A stretch of DNA of 64,000 nucleotides from positions 25,583,233 through 25,647,232 of the forward strand of contig OW285188.1 in assembly GCA_935421135.1 (NCBI GenBank), in the 5' to 3' direction. This DNA comes from Bugulina stolonifera. Lineage: Eukaryota; Bryozoa; Gymnolaemata; Cheilostomatida; Bugulidae. The notes under the pieces are model-generated. The model did not search any database, had not been told where the DNA came from, and was given only the letters and a program-made list of their open reading frames with translations. The position numbers were made by a program, and so were the translations under genes. Positions 1 to 11,733 of this stretch are shown here, in pieces. The stretch's first letter is position 1; each line of letters opens with the position of its first letter.

Positions 1-2538
1 GGCATCTCCTCTGCTCCAGAGTTCTTCCAGCGGTCAATGGAAAAGATCCTGTGCGGGTTAGAAGGAGTGATATGCCTAATGGATGACATTTTGGTGTTCG
101 GAAAAGACGCGGCCGAGCACTGGAGGAGGTTGCACCTTGTGCTTGACCGGGTCCTAGAGGCAGGGATGACACTGAAAAAACAGAAATGTGAATTTGCCCG
201 AAATGAAATTAGTTTCTTGGGACATATCATTAGTGCTCAAGGAGTGAAACCAGACCCGAAAAAGGTCGAAGCAGTCCTAAACATGAAGCCTCCTACCACC
301 AAGAAGGAGGCTAGAAGGTTTATGGGAATGGTCAACTATCTGAGTAAGTTCAGCGGACGATTGGCTTCACTAGCAGTCCCGATCAACTCCGTCACCGGAC
401 AGAAGTCGGAGTGGTATTGGGGAGACAGTCAGGGAAACGCCTTCAACGAAATAAAGGCGGAAATGTCCCGATTGCCCATCCTGGCTAGTTTTGATTTAGC
501 AAGAAGGCATAGGGTGTCGGCTGACTCGAGTAAAGGTGCCATTGGGGCGGTCCTACTACAAGAAAATGAATACGGTGCTTGGCAGCCGGTAGAGTATGCT
601 TCCAGGAAGCTGACCATGGCAGAACAGAAGTATGCGATGATCGAAAAAGAAGCCCTCGCCCTTACATGGGCCTGTGAGAAATTCGATTATTATCTGGTAG
701 GCCGAGAATTTGAGTTAGAGACTGATCACAAGGGGCTGGTAGCCCTGCTAGGTGAAAAGGATTTATCCAAGTTGCCGCTAAGGGTACAACGATTCAAATT
801 AAGGTTAATGAGATACGGATATGGAATCTTCCATACACCAGGATCAAAAATGTATATAGCCGACCTACTTAGTAGACCAATAGATATGGAGTGCACGGAT
901 GAAGACATTGTAGGCAGCAACCTAATGGAACAATATGTGTGTAACTATATAAGGGAACACTTGTTAGACGACGTGAGAGAAACCGAACTGGTAACGGCCT
1001 TATACAAGGACAAGGTCGCTTCCAATTGCTTGATGCTGCTACAGTCCGAATGGTCCGATTATGACCATCAACAGGCCTGCGAAGAACTGCAAAAGCTGTA
1101 CAGCAGCAGATTCAGCCTGACCGCCTGCGGAAACATAATAATGTTTGGCTCTAAGGTGTACGTGCCATCAGGCCTCAGACTAGAATATCTGAGAAGATGC
1201 CACGAAGGGCATCAAGGCGTTGAAAAATGCAGAAGGCGGGCCCGTCAGCTGTTCTGGTGGCCTACAGTATCTAGCGACATTGAGAACTTTGTTGCCACAT
1301 GCGAGGTCTGTATTAAGCGGGCTGGGGTCAGGCACCAACCAGTAGTCGATCAGCCCCTACCAAACGGACCCTGGGAACAAGTTGCCGCAGACCTGTTTGT
1401 ATTTGATCAAGAGAATTTCCTAATAGTTGTTGACTACTATAGCCGTTGGATAGAAACCGTCAGGCTTGAGGACCAATCCTCAAATTCCGTGGTTAGGGAA
1501 CTAAAACGAATATTTGCATGCTATGGGGTACCTACAAACCTCCGTAGCGATAATGGGAGATGCTTTGTGAGTGAAAGGATGCGGGATTTTTCTAACAGCT
1601 GGGGGTTTACTCATGACACCAGCAGCCCTAGATATCCCCAGTCTAATGGCCTCGCAGAGAGAGCAGTCGGGACGGTGAAAAGACTGTGGTCCGGAGGGGG
1701 TGATAAGGACGCCGCTTTATTAGCTTACAGAACGACCCCTCTGGAGTCGGGATTTTCCCCGGGTCAACTGATGTTTGCAAGGGCCGTTAGGTCCAGCCTG
1801 GGTAAGCCAGAGAACAGTCCAGTGGACTATGAGCTGTTTGAGAGGTCAGAAAACGAAAGGAAAGCGGCAGCAAGGGAGAAATGGGAACTTAAGCACCGAG
1901 CAAAACCCCAACATGAGTTGGCGATAGGGGAAAGAGTGTGGATCAAAGCCCCGACGGATACGGGGAAAGAAGGATTCGTCGTCAGAAAAGACCAGCACCC
2001 AGATAGCTACTGGGTGAAGGTGGGAGACGGTGAAGTTAGACGTAACCGCAAACATCTGTTCTCCTTAGAGGGGACTCATGAAGGCAGTTATGCTGAAGGA
2101 GTCCCTGGGAACTCAGCTCACTATGAGCTCGAGGGCACAGACGCTCTAGAGCTTGAGAGCGAAGCCCAGAACTCTAACACGATACCCCGTCCAAACGAAA
2201 ACTCTGAAGAAAATAGAGCCTCAGAAAACGAGGTGGAACATCTAGAAACCGACACAGACGTACAGGTGCCGGAAAATCAGGCCGAAGACGAGAACACTGA
2301 CCTAGTGGCTAGCCATAACCAGTATCTCGAAACAGAAAGCCAGCAGAGAACGGAAGAAAATGCCCCTACTAGTGGGGAAACCTCCTCCGGGACTCAAACC
2401 TCTGGAGGTACTAATGAACCCCCAGACCTGACCGAACCCCAGACCATTGCAGAACCAGAAACATCGGAACCCGAGACCCGCACTAGGTACGGAAGAACAG
2501 TGAAACGCCCAAACCGGGACGTCTATCAGTATTACTAA
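1..2538 (+). CDS. Pol polyprotein (RT-RNase H-integrase), 5' partial
   Basis: The frame is open from base 1; the ATG at 37 is internal and not the start. In the 833 residues counted from that ATG, the RT active-site block CLMDDILVFG is near residue 13 and the RT thumb/connection follows to about residue 110. RNase H spans about 150-290, with ADSSKGAIGAVLLQ, the EKEALAL block and ETDHKGL supplying its acidic residues. The integrase zinc-binding HHCC region lies at about 385-430 (HEGHQG through CEVC). The integrase core at about 445-600 carries the D,D,E triad in DLFVFD, SDNGRCF and PQSNGLAERAV. The last 150 residues are rich in Glu, Asn and Thr and have no chromodomain that I can see. The product would copy and insert the element. 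Gag and protease are outside the window. Confidence 0.9.
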   Translation, partial: GISSAPEFFQRSMEKILCGLEGVICLMDDILVFGKDAAEHWRRLHLVLDRVLEAGMTLKKQKCEFARNEISFLGHIISAQGVKPDPKKVEAVLNMKPPTTKKEARRFMGMVNYLSKFSGRLASLAVPINSVTGQKSEWYWGDSQGNAFNEIKAEMSRLPILASFDLARRHRVSADSSKGAIGAVLLQENEYGAWQPVEYASRKLTMAEQKYAMIEKEALALTWACEKFDYYLVGREFELETDHKGLVALLGEKDLSKLPLRVQRFKLRLMRYGYGIFHTPGSKMYIADLLSRPIDMECTDEDIVGSNLMEQYVCNYIREHLLDDVRETELVTALYKDKVASNCLMLLQSEWSDYDHQQACEELQKLYSSRFSLTACGNIIMFGSKVYVPSGLRLEYLRRCHEGHQGVEKCRRRARQLFWWPTVSSDIENFVATCEVCIKRAGVRHQPVVDQPLPNGPWEQVAADLFVFDQENFLIVVDYYSRWIETVRLEDQSSNSVVRELKRIFACYGVPTNLRSDNGRCFVSERMRDFSNSWGFTHDTSSPRYPQSNGLAERAVGTVKRLWSGGGDKDAALLAYRTTPLESGFSPGQLMFARAVRSSLGKPENSPVDYELFERSENERKAAAREKWELKHRAKPQHELAIGERVWIKAPTDTGKEGFVVRKDQHPDSYWVKVGDGEVRRNRKHLFSLEGTHEGSYAEGVPGNSAHYELEGTDALELESEAQNSNTIPRPNENSEENRASENEVEHLETDTDVQVPENQAEDENTDLVASHNQYLETESQQRTEENAPTSGETSSGTQTSGGTNEPPDLTEPQTIAEPETSEPETRTRYGRTVKRPNRDVYQYY

Positions 2539-2659
2539 AACTGTATTTATGACGTAGTGACACTAAAATGTTTATTACGCATTAGCTTCGTTATCCACTG
2601 TAGTATGTCTGAAATGTTCACCACGTTATAGCGTTGCTAATTGTTCTTTATGTTGTAGT

Positions 2660-3739
2660 ATGTCTGGAAAGAAGAGGGCGGCCAGCTTCGGCTGCTCGTT
2701 CTGCCGATCAGAAGACCATCCTACGATGTCGTGTCCAATGGCCAACTGCACAGCGTGTGGGTTAAAAGGGCACCTGTCTACAGTCTGCCCTAGTCCCCGA
2801 TGCCGTTACTGCCACCAGCTAGGCCACAAGCAGATCGCTTGTCCTACAAAGATGCAGACGGGTAAGAGTGTTGCTACTAAAAGCACTAGTAAAGTTTATA
2901 CTGCACAACAGGGGAGATCCTACTCCCAGGCGGCAAGCCAGGCCAGTGGTGGCACAGCAGTATCATCTGCTACCAGAGCTGAAAGGTCGTTTGCTCAAGC
3001 GGCCCAATGCCATAACGAGGTTCCCGAGATGATTGACCCCGGTCTAACCTTGGTCGATCGTGTCAGGGAAATGGTGGCCGACATGTCCAGGTTTAGCCAG
3101 CTGGCCACCCCCAGGTATTATGATGACCAGTTGGCTGATCTTGAAGCCAGGAAACATGAACTCGATGCCGAGTATAATAGGAGGTTGGCAGAGTTGACGA
3201 GAGAGAGGAATAACCTCTTGAAGGATCGAGAAGAGGCTAAACACCTCTCGGGCCCTCTCAAGAGAGTTATGGAGGCGGTCAATGAGATTGAGGTTGCCAG
3301 AAAGCGCCGGGTAGTGGCTACCACCACGGACCAGGGCACTAGTAAGGCAGACCAGGGTGCGGCTGGTGGAACCAGCAGAGTAGACAGTTCCAACAAAGCT
3401 AGTGAGGCTAGCAGTGGTGGAAAGAGCAATGAGAAAAACGGTAAAAGTGAAAACAGCTCAGTGAATGAAGCTAAGGCTGACACTGAGGTGTCTACGGGTC
3501 TCTCAGTGGATGAAGTTCAAACTGACACTGGGACCTCCTGGGCGACCGAGACGGCCATGGACGTCGAGGATCCTCAGGAGTCGAGGGAAGGTCCTGATCT
3601 GACAACGCAAGACCCTGAAAGCCTTTTGGCAGAGTCAGGTGAGCAGGTCGGAGGGACTGGTACTTCGGGCCCCGGAGAGAGTCTGAGCGACCTGCTGGAT
3701 GAGGTCAGCGAGGAGGAAGGGGAACAGTCCAAGGGCTAA
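2660..3739 (+). CDS. Zinc-knuckle, coiled-coil ORF downstream of integrase
   Basis: This ORF of 359 codons starts 121 bases after the Pol stop on the same strand. Residues about 11-70 hold three CCHC knuckles of the C-x2-C-x4-H-x4-C type (beginning CSFC, CTAC and CRYC), the spacing typical of retroviral and Ty3 nucleocapsids. Residues about 155-195 form a charged heptad-like stretch that is probably a coiled coil. The remainder is a Ser/Thr/Gly/Glu-rich, probably disordered tail. Nucleic-acid binding is a fair inference. The position is odd: CCHC knuckles normally sit in Gag, upstream of Pol, whereas this ORF occupies the place of an env-like third ORF. It could be a relocated or duplicated nucleocapsid module, or a captured host gene. 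Confidence 0.8.
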   Translation: MSGKKRAASFGCSFCRSEDHPTMSCPMANCTACGLKGHLSTVCPSPRCRYCHQLGHKQIACPTKMQTGKSVATKSTSKVYTAQQGRSYSQAASQASGGTAVSSATRAERSFAQAAQCHNEVPEMIDPGLTLVDRVREMVADMSRFSQLATPRYYDDQLADLEARKHELDAEYNRRLAELTRERNNLLKDREEAKHLSGPLKRVMEAVNEIEVARKRRVVATTTDQGTSKADQGAAGGTSRVDSSNKASEASSGGKSNEKNGKSENSSVNEAKADTEVSTGLSVDEVQTDTGTSWATETAMDVEDPQESREGPDLTTQDPESLLAESGEQVGGTGTSGPGESLSDLLDEVSEEEGEQSKG

Positions 3740-3864
3740 GCCGTAGTCGTAAGTTATGATCACGTCCAATGCATGACTCGTATTTCAGTCTGTACGCTAT
3801 GTAATGTCAACTGCATAAACAGATGTATGAAGGACAGATACTGCTGCCCTTCATTTGACTATTT

Positions 3865-4110
3865 AGAGAAAAGAGAAACGAAGAAGGAAGGGCATGTAAT
3901 GTGATGCTAGACGTCAACGGGTTTGGCGAATAGCGGAAGTGACGTAATCCCAGAAGCCGCGGAGATATTAGAAGTCTCTTACGTCTTGAATGCTGGATCA
4001 ACAACACGTGCCTTCAGAGACTCCTTATTCTACATCCACTACTAGTAACTATCAAGTAAGTGTGTTTATCTGCGTATACGAACATACCTGACCCACGTAA
4101 CTTAACAGGC
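3865..4110 (+). repeat. Polypurine tract and probable 3' LTR
   Basis: A purine-rich run at about 3865-3892 is followed at 3895 by TGTAATGTGATG. That is the order expected for a polypurine tract next to the TG end of an LTR. Downstream are CG-containing TGACGTAA and GACGTC motifs of the kind found in U3 promoters. The right end is unclear: it could be the CA near 4055 or the one near 4109. The second LTR needed to settle this is outside the window. Confidence 0.45.
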
Positions 4111-5050
4111 CTATCTCTTGAAACTTAAAAATAATTAATGATTAATTAATTTTCACATTAATTAAAAATGGGTCTATAATTTTTTACTTCATTTAACATT
4201 TTACATTTTCATTGAACAAAGGAGAAAGAATCCAGATGAATAATAATTACAATAAATATGAACAGTCATCATTATCATTATGATCATATCATTACATCAA
4301 CTTACATCAATGCCTGCAACTCAATTAATTTTTATTTCAGCATTACTGAAGTGAAGTATTCATTATTCATTAGTCATTTACTCTACTCTCGCTCTACTAT
4401 ATAACATGAATTAGGAACAATTCGGACACAAACAAAGCAATCACAAGGCATTGCCTTGGCTCTACATTTAAAAAAAAACAGCGCAGGCTAAAATTTTTCG
4501 AGTTGCATGTCTTGTGGTAGTCTGTTGTCTAGGTGTCGGTTGGAGAGTTAAAAGATTAATTCCGTGATTATAAATTATCATAATTGTGTGTTATTTTCGC
4601 AATATCTTCCATGAAAACAAGTACAGTTATGAAACTAAAGTAAATACAATAAACACCTTTGATTGATGGAATCCTTGAGTTACTTTCCAACTCTATGGTT
4701 GGAATGTTTACTTCTTCCAATTAATAGTTAGCATAGTTTTAGAATATTTTTCGTTTTCAAACTGGGGGCAGCTAACAAATTTTATTTTAGTTCACCCCTC
4801 GAACGAAAGCAGTTTAAATATATGAATTATAGGCTATTGCTATGATGTCTTTACTGTTACAATAGTAACAAAAATATTAAATAAGGGCTTAGACGTAATT
4901 TTTTGTTTACGCAAAATTTCCTGCCCAGAAGCAACCAATCAACGCAGCCCACGGGTCTTGCAACGTTTTCAATCTGGATTCCATTGCAATCCTCATCATT
5001 TACACCGGTGAAGTTTAAATTTGATGTCAGGGTTATTTTCGTGGAGAAAT
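4111..5050. other. AT-rich spacer and 5' flank of cyclophilin B
   Basis: No coding exon is supported here. The sequence is AT-rich with ATTAAT and TCATTA runs. The last part, upstream of 5051, must hold the promoter and 5' UTR of the cyclophilin gene. I see no TATA box at a convincing distance. Confidence 0.5.
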
Positions 5051-7324
5051 ATGAAGTACGCTCTTCTTGCGTCAGCAATTGTAGCAATTCTGTTTTTGAC
5101 AGTATTTAGAAAGTCAGAGGCAGCTTCAGGAAATGCTAATGGACCCAAAGTAACCCACCAGGTAGGTTTGTTTCAACCAAACTAAACTTGATTTTCAAAT
5201 CGATCAATATTCAATGATATGATGATTTAGATTATTATATTTAATATTATTAATTGTGATAAGATAAAGAATCAATACAGTGATAAATGATCATGATCTG
5301 AGATCAGCGTATTAAATTATGAATGAATCTAATTTAAAATAAATGAACAAACATCCATTCCATGTCAATTTGAATTTATTATAAAAAAAATAATCAGTTG
5401 AGTTCAATTATTGTTATTGGTTAATATAAATATTCATATTGATATTTATTATGATTATCCAGGTTATGACGCGATAAACCACGAATTCTCTACTGAAATT
5501 AGTTATTAGTGGAAGTAGATAATAAGAAAAGATATGAATAATAAAAAAAATATATAAATGCTTAAATAGGCTACGTTTGTGAACACGTGTAGCAGATCAT
5601 CATAACCTTTCTCTCAATGTCATGTGTGCAGTGGTGGAGAATTTTTGAATAGCATAGTGATAGTCTTTGTTTTTTGCCAAAACCTAACTCAAACCTTTAG
5701 TCAATTAGTGGTTGACCTTACCTACCACCTCACCAGTAGATTTAGAGTAAACCGTCCGAGTTTTGCGAACAGTAGAGTAGAGTGGTATGTAGTCCTACTT
5801 AAGACAGTCTCAGTCTATGCTTTGCAATAAGCACAGTGCTCTACCAGGACCAAGGCTTCAATTTCGGCTCACCAAACCAAGTAGGCCAAAAAAGAATACT
5901 AAACAGTCACAGACGCCCAACTATGGTTCATAAACTCTTTATTTATAACAATACAAGAACATTCATTTCCAAAATTGTAGTAATTCAATTATAATTATTA
6001 GTTGACTAAACGTTGTCAGTCTTTGCTCCTCCATCTTGCCAGAAATAGATTGGCCTAGTCCTGCATTTTCCCATTCATCTTAATTGCTCACAAAACCATT
6101 GTTTACAGGTGTTCTTCGATATTACTATCGGTGGAAAAGATGTTGGTAGAATTGAAATTGGGTTATTCGGTGGTTCTGTTCCAAAGACCGTAGACAACTT
6201 TGTTGCTTTGGCTACTGGTGAGAAAGGTTTTGGCTACAAAGGAAGTAAATTTCATCGTGTAATTAAAGACTTCATGATACAAGGAGGAGACTTCACAAGA
6301 GGCGATGGTACCGGAGGTAAGTTCTAGTGTAGACATCTGAACCTACTAATGGTGCTTCCAGTGGAAATGTCTTGTTTCAATCACTGACGGTACTTTAATT
6401 TTCAGGAAAAAGCATATATGGTGAGAAATTCGCTGATGAAAACTTCAAGTTGAGCCACTATGGTGCTGGATGGCTGTCTATGGCCAATGCTGGCAAAGAC
6501 ACCAATGGATCACAGTTCTTCATTACAACAGTGAAAACTCCTTGGTTAGATGGCCGTCATGTTGTCTTTGGCAAGATAGTTAAAGGAATGGTGGGTTGAT
6601 TATTCAAACTTAGCTCATTTGCAATTCCAAGTCAAGCACATTGTCATGTGTCGATCATTTGAATTTGCACCAATAGACCATACCTGCAATGGATGTACAT
6701 TGCATATTGCTGTGATTGAATTAGTAGTAATTACATGTAAGGGGTGATTTAGAGATTTATTGCTGATACATGTAGTTTGTGTCTGTGTTAGACATATTTG
6801 CTCATCACAGGTAGAAATGTTGGCACGAGATCATTTTGAATCAGTTTAGATTCCGAGCACATTGCTCAAAGGGTCATGGTTATGATTGGCTGGGAATTGT
6901 ATTCTTTTGGAATTCCCAATGCTGCTGCTGCCACAGTGGCAATTTTCATTACTATTGCATATAAAAACAATCTAAATGTACACCTAACAACATTGATGCA
7001 AGGTAGAGCTTCATCTCTGATTCATTGTAAACTACAATCGTAATTAGAATGAAGTGTTCTAGTTAATATTTGTTCAGGAGATTCAACAATCTTTAAGTCA
7101 CTATAAATGATAAGTGACTGTTACTAGTGTGGTAATATCAACTTGTACAATACTAGTATCTATTAATGCCCTACATGTAGAAAGTTGTAAGGAGGATAGA
7201 GCATACCAAGACTGGAAGTCAAGATAGACCTGCAGAGGATGTTGTTATTAGCGACTGTGGAGTGATTGCTGTGGATACTCCTTATTCTGTTGCAAAAGAA
7301 GCTGCTGGTGCTAATGAAGACTAA
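5051..7324 (+). CDS. PPIB: Cyclophilin B-type peptidyl-prolyl isomerase
   Basis: Exons are 5051-5161, 6109-6316, 6406-6590 and 7181-7324, giving 215 residues; human PPIB has 216. The start ATG opens a hydrophobic signal peptide (residues 1 to about 24) ahead of a short Asn/Gly spacer, so the protein enters the secretory pathway. The cyclophilin domain (about 37-205) contains [20 protein letters not shown], the catalytic-Arg and substrate block, then [20 protein letters not shown] and [10 protein letters not shown], all characteristic of active cyclophilins. Role by family: catalyses proline cis-trans isomerisation and assists collagen and other secretory folding in the ER. All intron phases agree (0, 1, 0). 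The C-terminus ends AGANED, with no KDEL and unlike the AIAKE tail of vertebrate PPIB, so ER retention is uncertain. A first intron of about 950 bases separates the signal peptide from the domain. Confidence 0.93.
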
Positions 7325-7856
7325 ATGTTTAATTCATTCCTTCTCGCACCTAGCTAACTGTGCAATGTTAGTCCCAGCACTAACTCACTGTAAACATGTA
7401 CACTAGGAATACATCAGTCTACTGATAGTATGCTATACATTAGTCTACTGATAGTATGATATTATTTGTGATTACCAACTGAAACACGTAGGCAATTACA
7501 TGTATGTTGAAAGCATTATATTCATTTTTAAATTTTTATAGTATTGTATGTTTAATGTACATGTTAGCCATATGTACCGATCTCTAACTTCTTGCTGAAA
7601 TGAAACAATAGTATGATTTTACTAGTGGATCCCAGTTGAGTATTATATTGGCAAACTTGAGCATTCATCTACTTCTAAAGGAACTGAAGTGTATCATCTC
7701 ATAATACATAAATATTGATGTCATACATAATCTACCTTGTTGTTCTTAATTTGCTCATCTTTCAGTCAATTGGGTGCTTATGCTAAGTGCACAAATTAGT
7801 TGCTATTTCTTCTCCTGACGGCTGCAAAAATAGTAGTTGGTGAAAGTTTGATCGCA

Positions 7857-7904
7857 ATTAGAAGTTGTCCTCTCTCAAATTGGAAGAGGACAACCTCTAA
7901 TCAA
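7857..7904. repeat. Short hairpin element, copy A
   Basis: Arms of 17 bases (ATTAGAAGTTGTCCTCT and its near-perfect reverse complement) flank a loop of about 10 bases. Two further copies with the same arm consensus lie at 11285-11350 and 19852-19898. They look like a dispersed family of tiny inverted-repeat elements. Confidence 0.55.
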
Positions 7905-10060
7905 GATCAATAGCTTATGGGTTAGACTTGGAGCCAGTGTTCGAATTGTGGTTATACGGGAGTATACGGCGTGTACCCACCTCAATTTTGGTGGGTACAC
8001 TGTCAGCAGGCGTGTACCCTCATGGTAATTGACTAGTTTTGCTGAAGACACGGCAGTTTTCGCAATCGAAATAGGTTTACTGGTTGCTGAGTGACTGCTG
8101 ATCGTAAAATTTCCCTCTAATCCAGCGATCGTTTGATTGATAACAGCGTGTTAAGTCAATCCCGAAATGTCAAAGTAAGTTTATAGTAGTTTGGACCAGC
8201 AACCTGCACACAAATAAATCCTTCTGCTTTACTAACAAAGCTAGTCATTGTATCAATGGTTTCATAGGACTTGAATACGGGTTCCACTTTCTTTAGTATT
8301 TTCAGTTTTCCGAATGCGTTTGCAGAGCCAAGAAAACTTTTTGATAAGGACAGTGGTCAAACAGTTGAATCTAAAAGTTTTTTTAGCTCTAAACCTAAAT
8401 ATCAAAAGTAAATTTTTGTACTCTATTGGAATTTGACGTTTGACCGAGTGATAAATATCGGAGATAGTTGTATTTTTCTTACTTTGCTAATAAAATATGA
8501 AATACAAAAATTAAAAATAAATATTAATATTTATATTAATTTAATATGGTCATCCATGATGTTGTATATAACAATAACATAAATATTCGTATTTGTTAGA
8601 TTATCACTAGAGAAAGAATCTGTATTCAATAATATAACATATAAATAATAAATCAAACATTATATTAATTATATAAAAAAATAAATATAAATTATATTAT
8701 TTATTATTATAGTGATTATTATAAATAATAGAACTAGAAGTAAATCAATAGAATTAGATAATCAAATAGTAATCATATCATAATGATAACCATAATTATT
8801 TATCTTGTCATTAATTTTTATATGAAATGAATTATTTTGATAATAATTGTTGTAGCAATACGCCTACATCAAGTATAAATAAAAATATTGCTTACTGGAT
8901 TGTCACAAGAACAAGAGTGGATATTCAATAAATAAAAATTAAAATATAAAATACAAATAAATTGTTTTTAATAGAACAGGGAATTAGATAATTAATTTAT
9001 ATTTAATGATCATTATTGTATCGAATATTTAATGTAAATAATATAGCAATCGTTGTATTGTGTTATATAAAATATTTTAACCTAACGTTGATACTTTTAT
9101 TCTAGAATAGGTAGGAATACTATTTGTTTTTGCACATAGTATTGAATTTCAACAGCTATAGGTATTGCGCTACTATTGCAAACTACTTCCAAGTTTAGTA
9201 AGTGAGGCAAAGAGTGAGGTTATGACAAATTGAAATTCACAGAGAGCTAAGAAGAATCCTGTCACTGTTTAGTCTAGATGGTACTAGTAGAAACTATGTA
9301 TTTGGATTGAGCTTGGTTTCACTGGTTGACTGCAATTAAAGTAACAGACATGGGCACTCGAGTCATTTTACTCGACTCAAGTTAACTCGAGCAACAGCTT
9401 TTCATTACTTTTAATTGACTTGTGCTTTTGTATTGTGTGAAAGTTGGGAATTGACTTTTACTTTTATTTTCCTACAAAGCATGATGCTTGACTCTTACTT
9501 TACTCTAATCTCTCAGCTATCAATGATAATTATGTAATAAGTCTTGTCCACCATAGAGAAGCTGAGAGTCTTATAGATAAACAGACCTACCATTATAACA
9601 AGTGCAAATTTGAAGTAGCCTTTGTTCCTCAGAACTACTATAACTGACAGAAAATTGGATCTAACACTAAGTATTACCTATTGTGTGTTGTCACACTTGT
9701 ATACATCAGAAATTTGTGTTATACAAAATTCCCATTGGTATTCTCTTTGACATACCGCTGTACTTCTGACTCTACTCTGACTCTAGCATTTTGGCACTAG
9801 TTGCTTGACTCTTACTTTACTTTTCAAAATAGCTGTTTATTTACTCTTACTCTACTTTTGACTTGCTTCATCCGATGAGTTGACTCTAAATTACTTTTTA
9901 TCAATTGGGAATATATACTCTTACTTGACTCTTGACTTGAGTATTTGTCTGCTTGGCACATGTCTGTAAAGTAATCGTTTTGTTTGTATTCTCTATTTTT
10001 GTTGTATTGAGGTGATTCATTGCTTTCAGAAGTCCACAAAAGACCATAGGTAATGAAGTT

Positions 10061-10152
10061 GTATGCTGCCTATTAGTGTACTTGCATGCCGCATATTAGT
10101 GTACTTGCATGCTGTCTATTAGTGTACTTGCATGCTGCCTAGTAACCTACAT
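10061..10152 (+). repeat. Short tandem repeat, unit about 23 bp
   Basis: About four imperfect copies of a 23-base unit (core TATTAGTGTACTTGCATGC) are arranged head to tail. No coding content. Confidence 0.7.
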
Positions 10153-10534
10153 GCATGATAGTTTGTCGAGTATTTTAGGTAGCTGAATAGTCTTTTTAGG
10201 CAATACTATATTTTTAGTTTACATTGAATTTACTGTCAGTATGATTTGATATTTCTTGCTAAGGTTATATTCGGCCATGGATTTAACTTTGATGCCAGTT
10301 TTTACTAGTGCTGCCAATTTATAAAACATTTAGCATTTTTGGAAGATGTTGTCACAAGTGGTGAGGATACTTGTAATACAGTGTTTAGTGATCCAAAGGA
10401 AGCTGGTGAGGAATTTAATTTTGCGGAAATAATACCCTAATTTATATTTTTCATATCTACTGCTCGCTGGTGGAGCTGTCTTTTTCTAACATTGCTGTAC
10501 TGGTGTTGTGGCAATGTCTTCTGTTCACTTTTCT

Positions 10535-10625
10535 AGGCGATTAGGCACTGTAGAGACCATTGGTTCAAACCCCAGTCAGGGCCTGGTGTTTTCATGGATT
10601 TGATGCAAGACCTGACAGCTCCCAC
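10535..10625 (+). repeat. SINE-like fragment with B-box
   Basis: GGTTCAAACCCC at 10562-10573 matches an RNA polymerase III B-box and follows a degraded tRNA-like stretch. There is no foldable cloverleaf, so this is more likely the head of a tRNA-derived SINE than a tRNA gene. Confidence 0.35.
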
Positions 10626-11284
10626 AGATAAACTCATTAAATTAACAAAATTATAATAATATTAGAGAAAACCCAGTGAGTAGTACATGTATATATCCTA
10701 GATAAATTGGTGAAACTCCTTTACACAGGTATGTATGTTTTATAGGCTTCAACCTTTTACCTTTTCCTTATAGCTGTTGTTCAAATAACATTACTGGTGT
10801 TATATATTAAAGTCTACAGGTAGGTTGTGGCAAGGGAAATACATGTATTTTATTGTATAATACTTTTGTTCATTATAATTTTGTTGATAAACTTCAACTC
10901 CTTCCCTTCTCTAATGTTGATGTCAATGTCATAGCTGTTTTGTTGAATTACTATAGTTTTCATACAGTTGCAGCTACATGCTGTTGTTGTTTGTGTTTAT
11001 ATACTTTTGACAAAATATACAACTGTAAAATGTTGTAGTTCAGCATTTTGTAATAAATAAAGAAGTTGTTTTCTCTTTGACTACATGTACTTTTATTACA
11101 GTGAAAGAAAGATAAGGGGAGTTGTCGTGTTTTAAATAGTATAGATCTATTCATTCTTACAATCAATGCAGCAGTAATACAAAATTGAAGGACACGAAGC
11201 ACACTCAGTAGTTTAAAATATAAGGAATGGTCTACATTGGTACCATGTACTCTGTGTAATGAGGTTACTCATTAGCTATCAACC

Positions 11285-11350
11285 ATAATTAGAAATTGTC
11301 CTCCCTTGTTTTGTCTTGCTGAAATGGGAGAGCAACTTCTAATTATGATC
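11285..11350. repeat. Short hairpin element, copy B
   Basis: The arms begin ATAATTAGAAATTGTCCTCCC and return in near-perfect reverse complement about 24 bases later. The arm core matches copies A and C. A second shared block (CTAAGATTGCA ... TCATTTGTTCCACTT) follows at 11388-11445 and recurs near 53310-53370. Confidence 0.5.
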
Positions 11351-11733
11351 TGCAGCTTCTGAGTGACCAATGCACCCTTTAGGAAAGGTCCTAAGATTGC
11401 AGGTACATGTAGGTACCGTGTACCCACCTCATTTGTTCCACTTCGAACACTGCTTGGAGCACAAAAGAATCGTCTCGCAGCTTTTTTTTCTGTAATTCAT
11501 ATTAAATGCTGAATTCCTTTATTCTATGAGCTACCTTAACTTTTGGGTAAGCATAGTTTACAGTCCATGAACCCCCAGGTTGGCTGGATTCAATAAAGTA
11601 GCAGTAGAAAATTAATGCGATGGCGATAAACTAGGAGTTGACTTCTCCTGCATAACTTCGAAATAATCATAGAAAAATCTATCGGTTGAACCAGAACAGC
11701 TAAGCCAATAATATTCAGTTGCTAATAAACAAC

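Larger units (their letters stand above)
1..4110 (+). mobile_element. Ty3/gypsy-type LTR retrotransposon, 3' portion
   Basis: The window opens inside the reverse transcriptase of an LTR retrotransposon and runs through RNase H, integrase, a second ORF and a purine-rich tract to a probable 3' LTR. The order RT, RNase H, integrase identifies the Ty3/gypsy (Metaviridae-like) group. Gag, protease and the 5' LTR lie to the left of the window. Both ORFs in view are free of stops, so the copy may be young. The right boundary near 4110 is an estimate, because the 5' LTR is not available for comparison. Confidence 0.85.
7325..11733. other. Repeat-rich intergenic region
   Basis: No gene is supported. 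The part at about 8460-9120 is extremely AT-rich with runs of ATTATA and AATAAT. About 9340-9990 carries recurring TTGACTCTTACTTTACT-type phrases, probably an old degraded repeat. Hairpin elements, a short tandem repeat and a SINE-like fragment inside it are listed separately. Confidence 0.5.
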
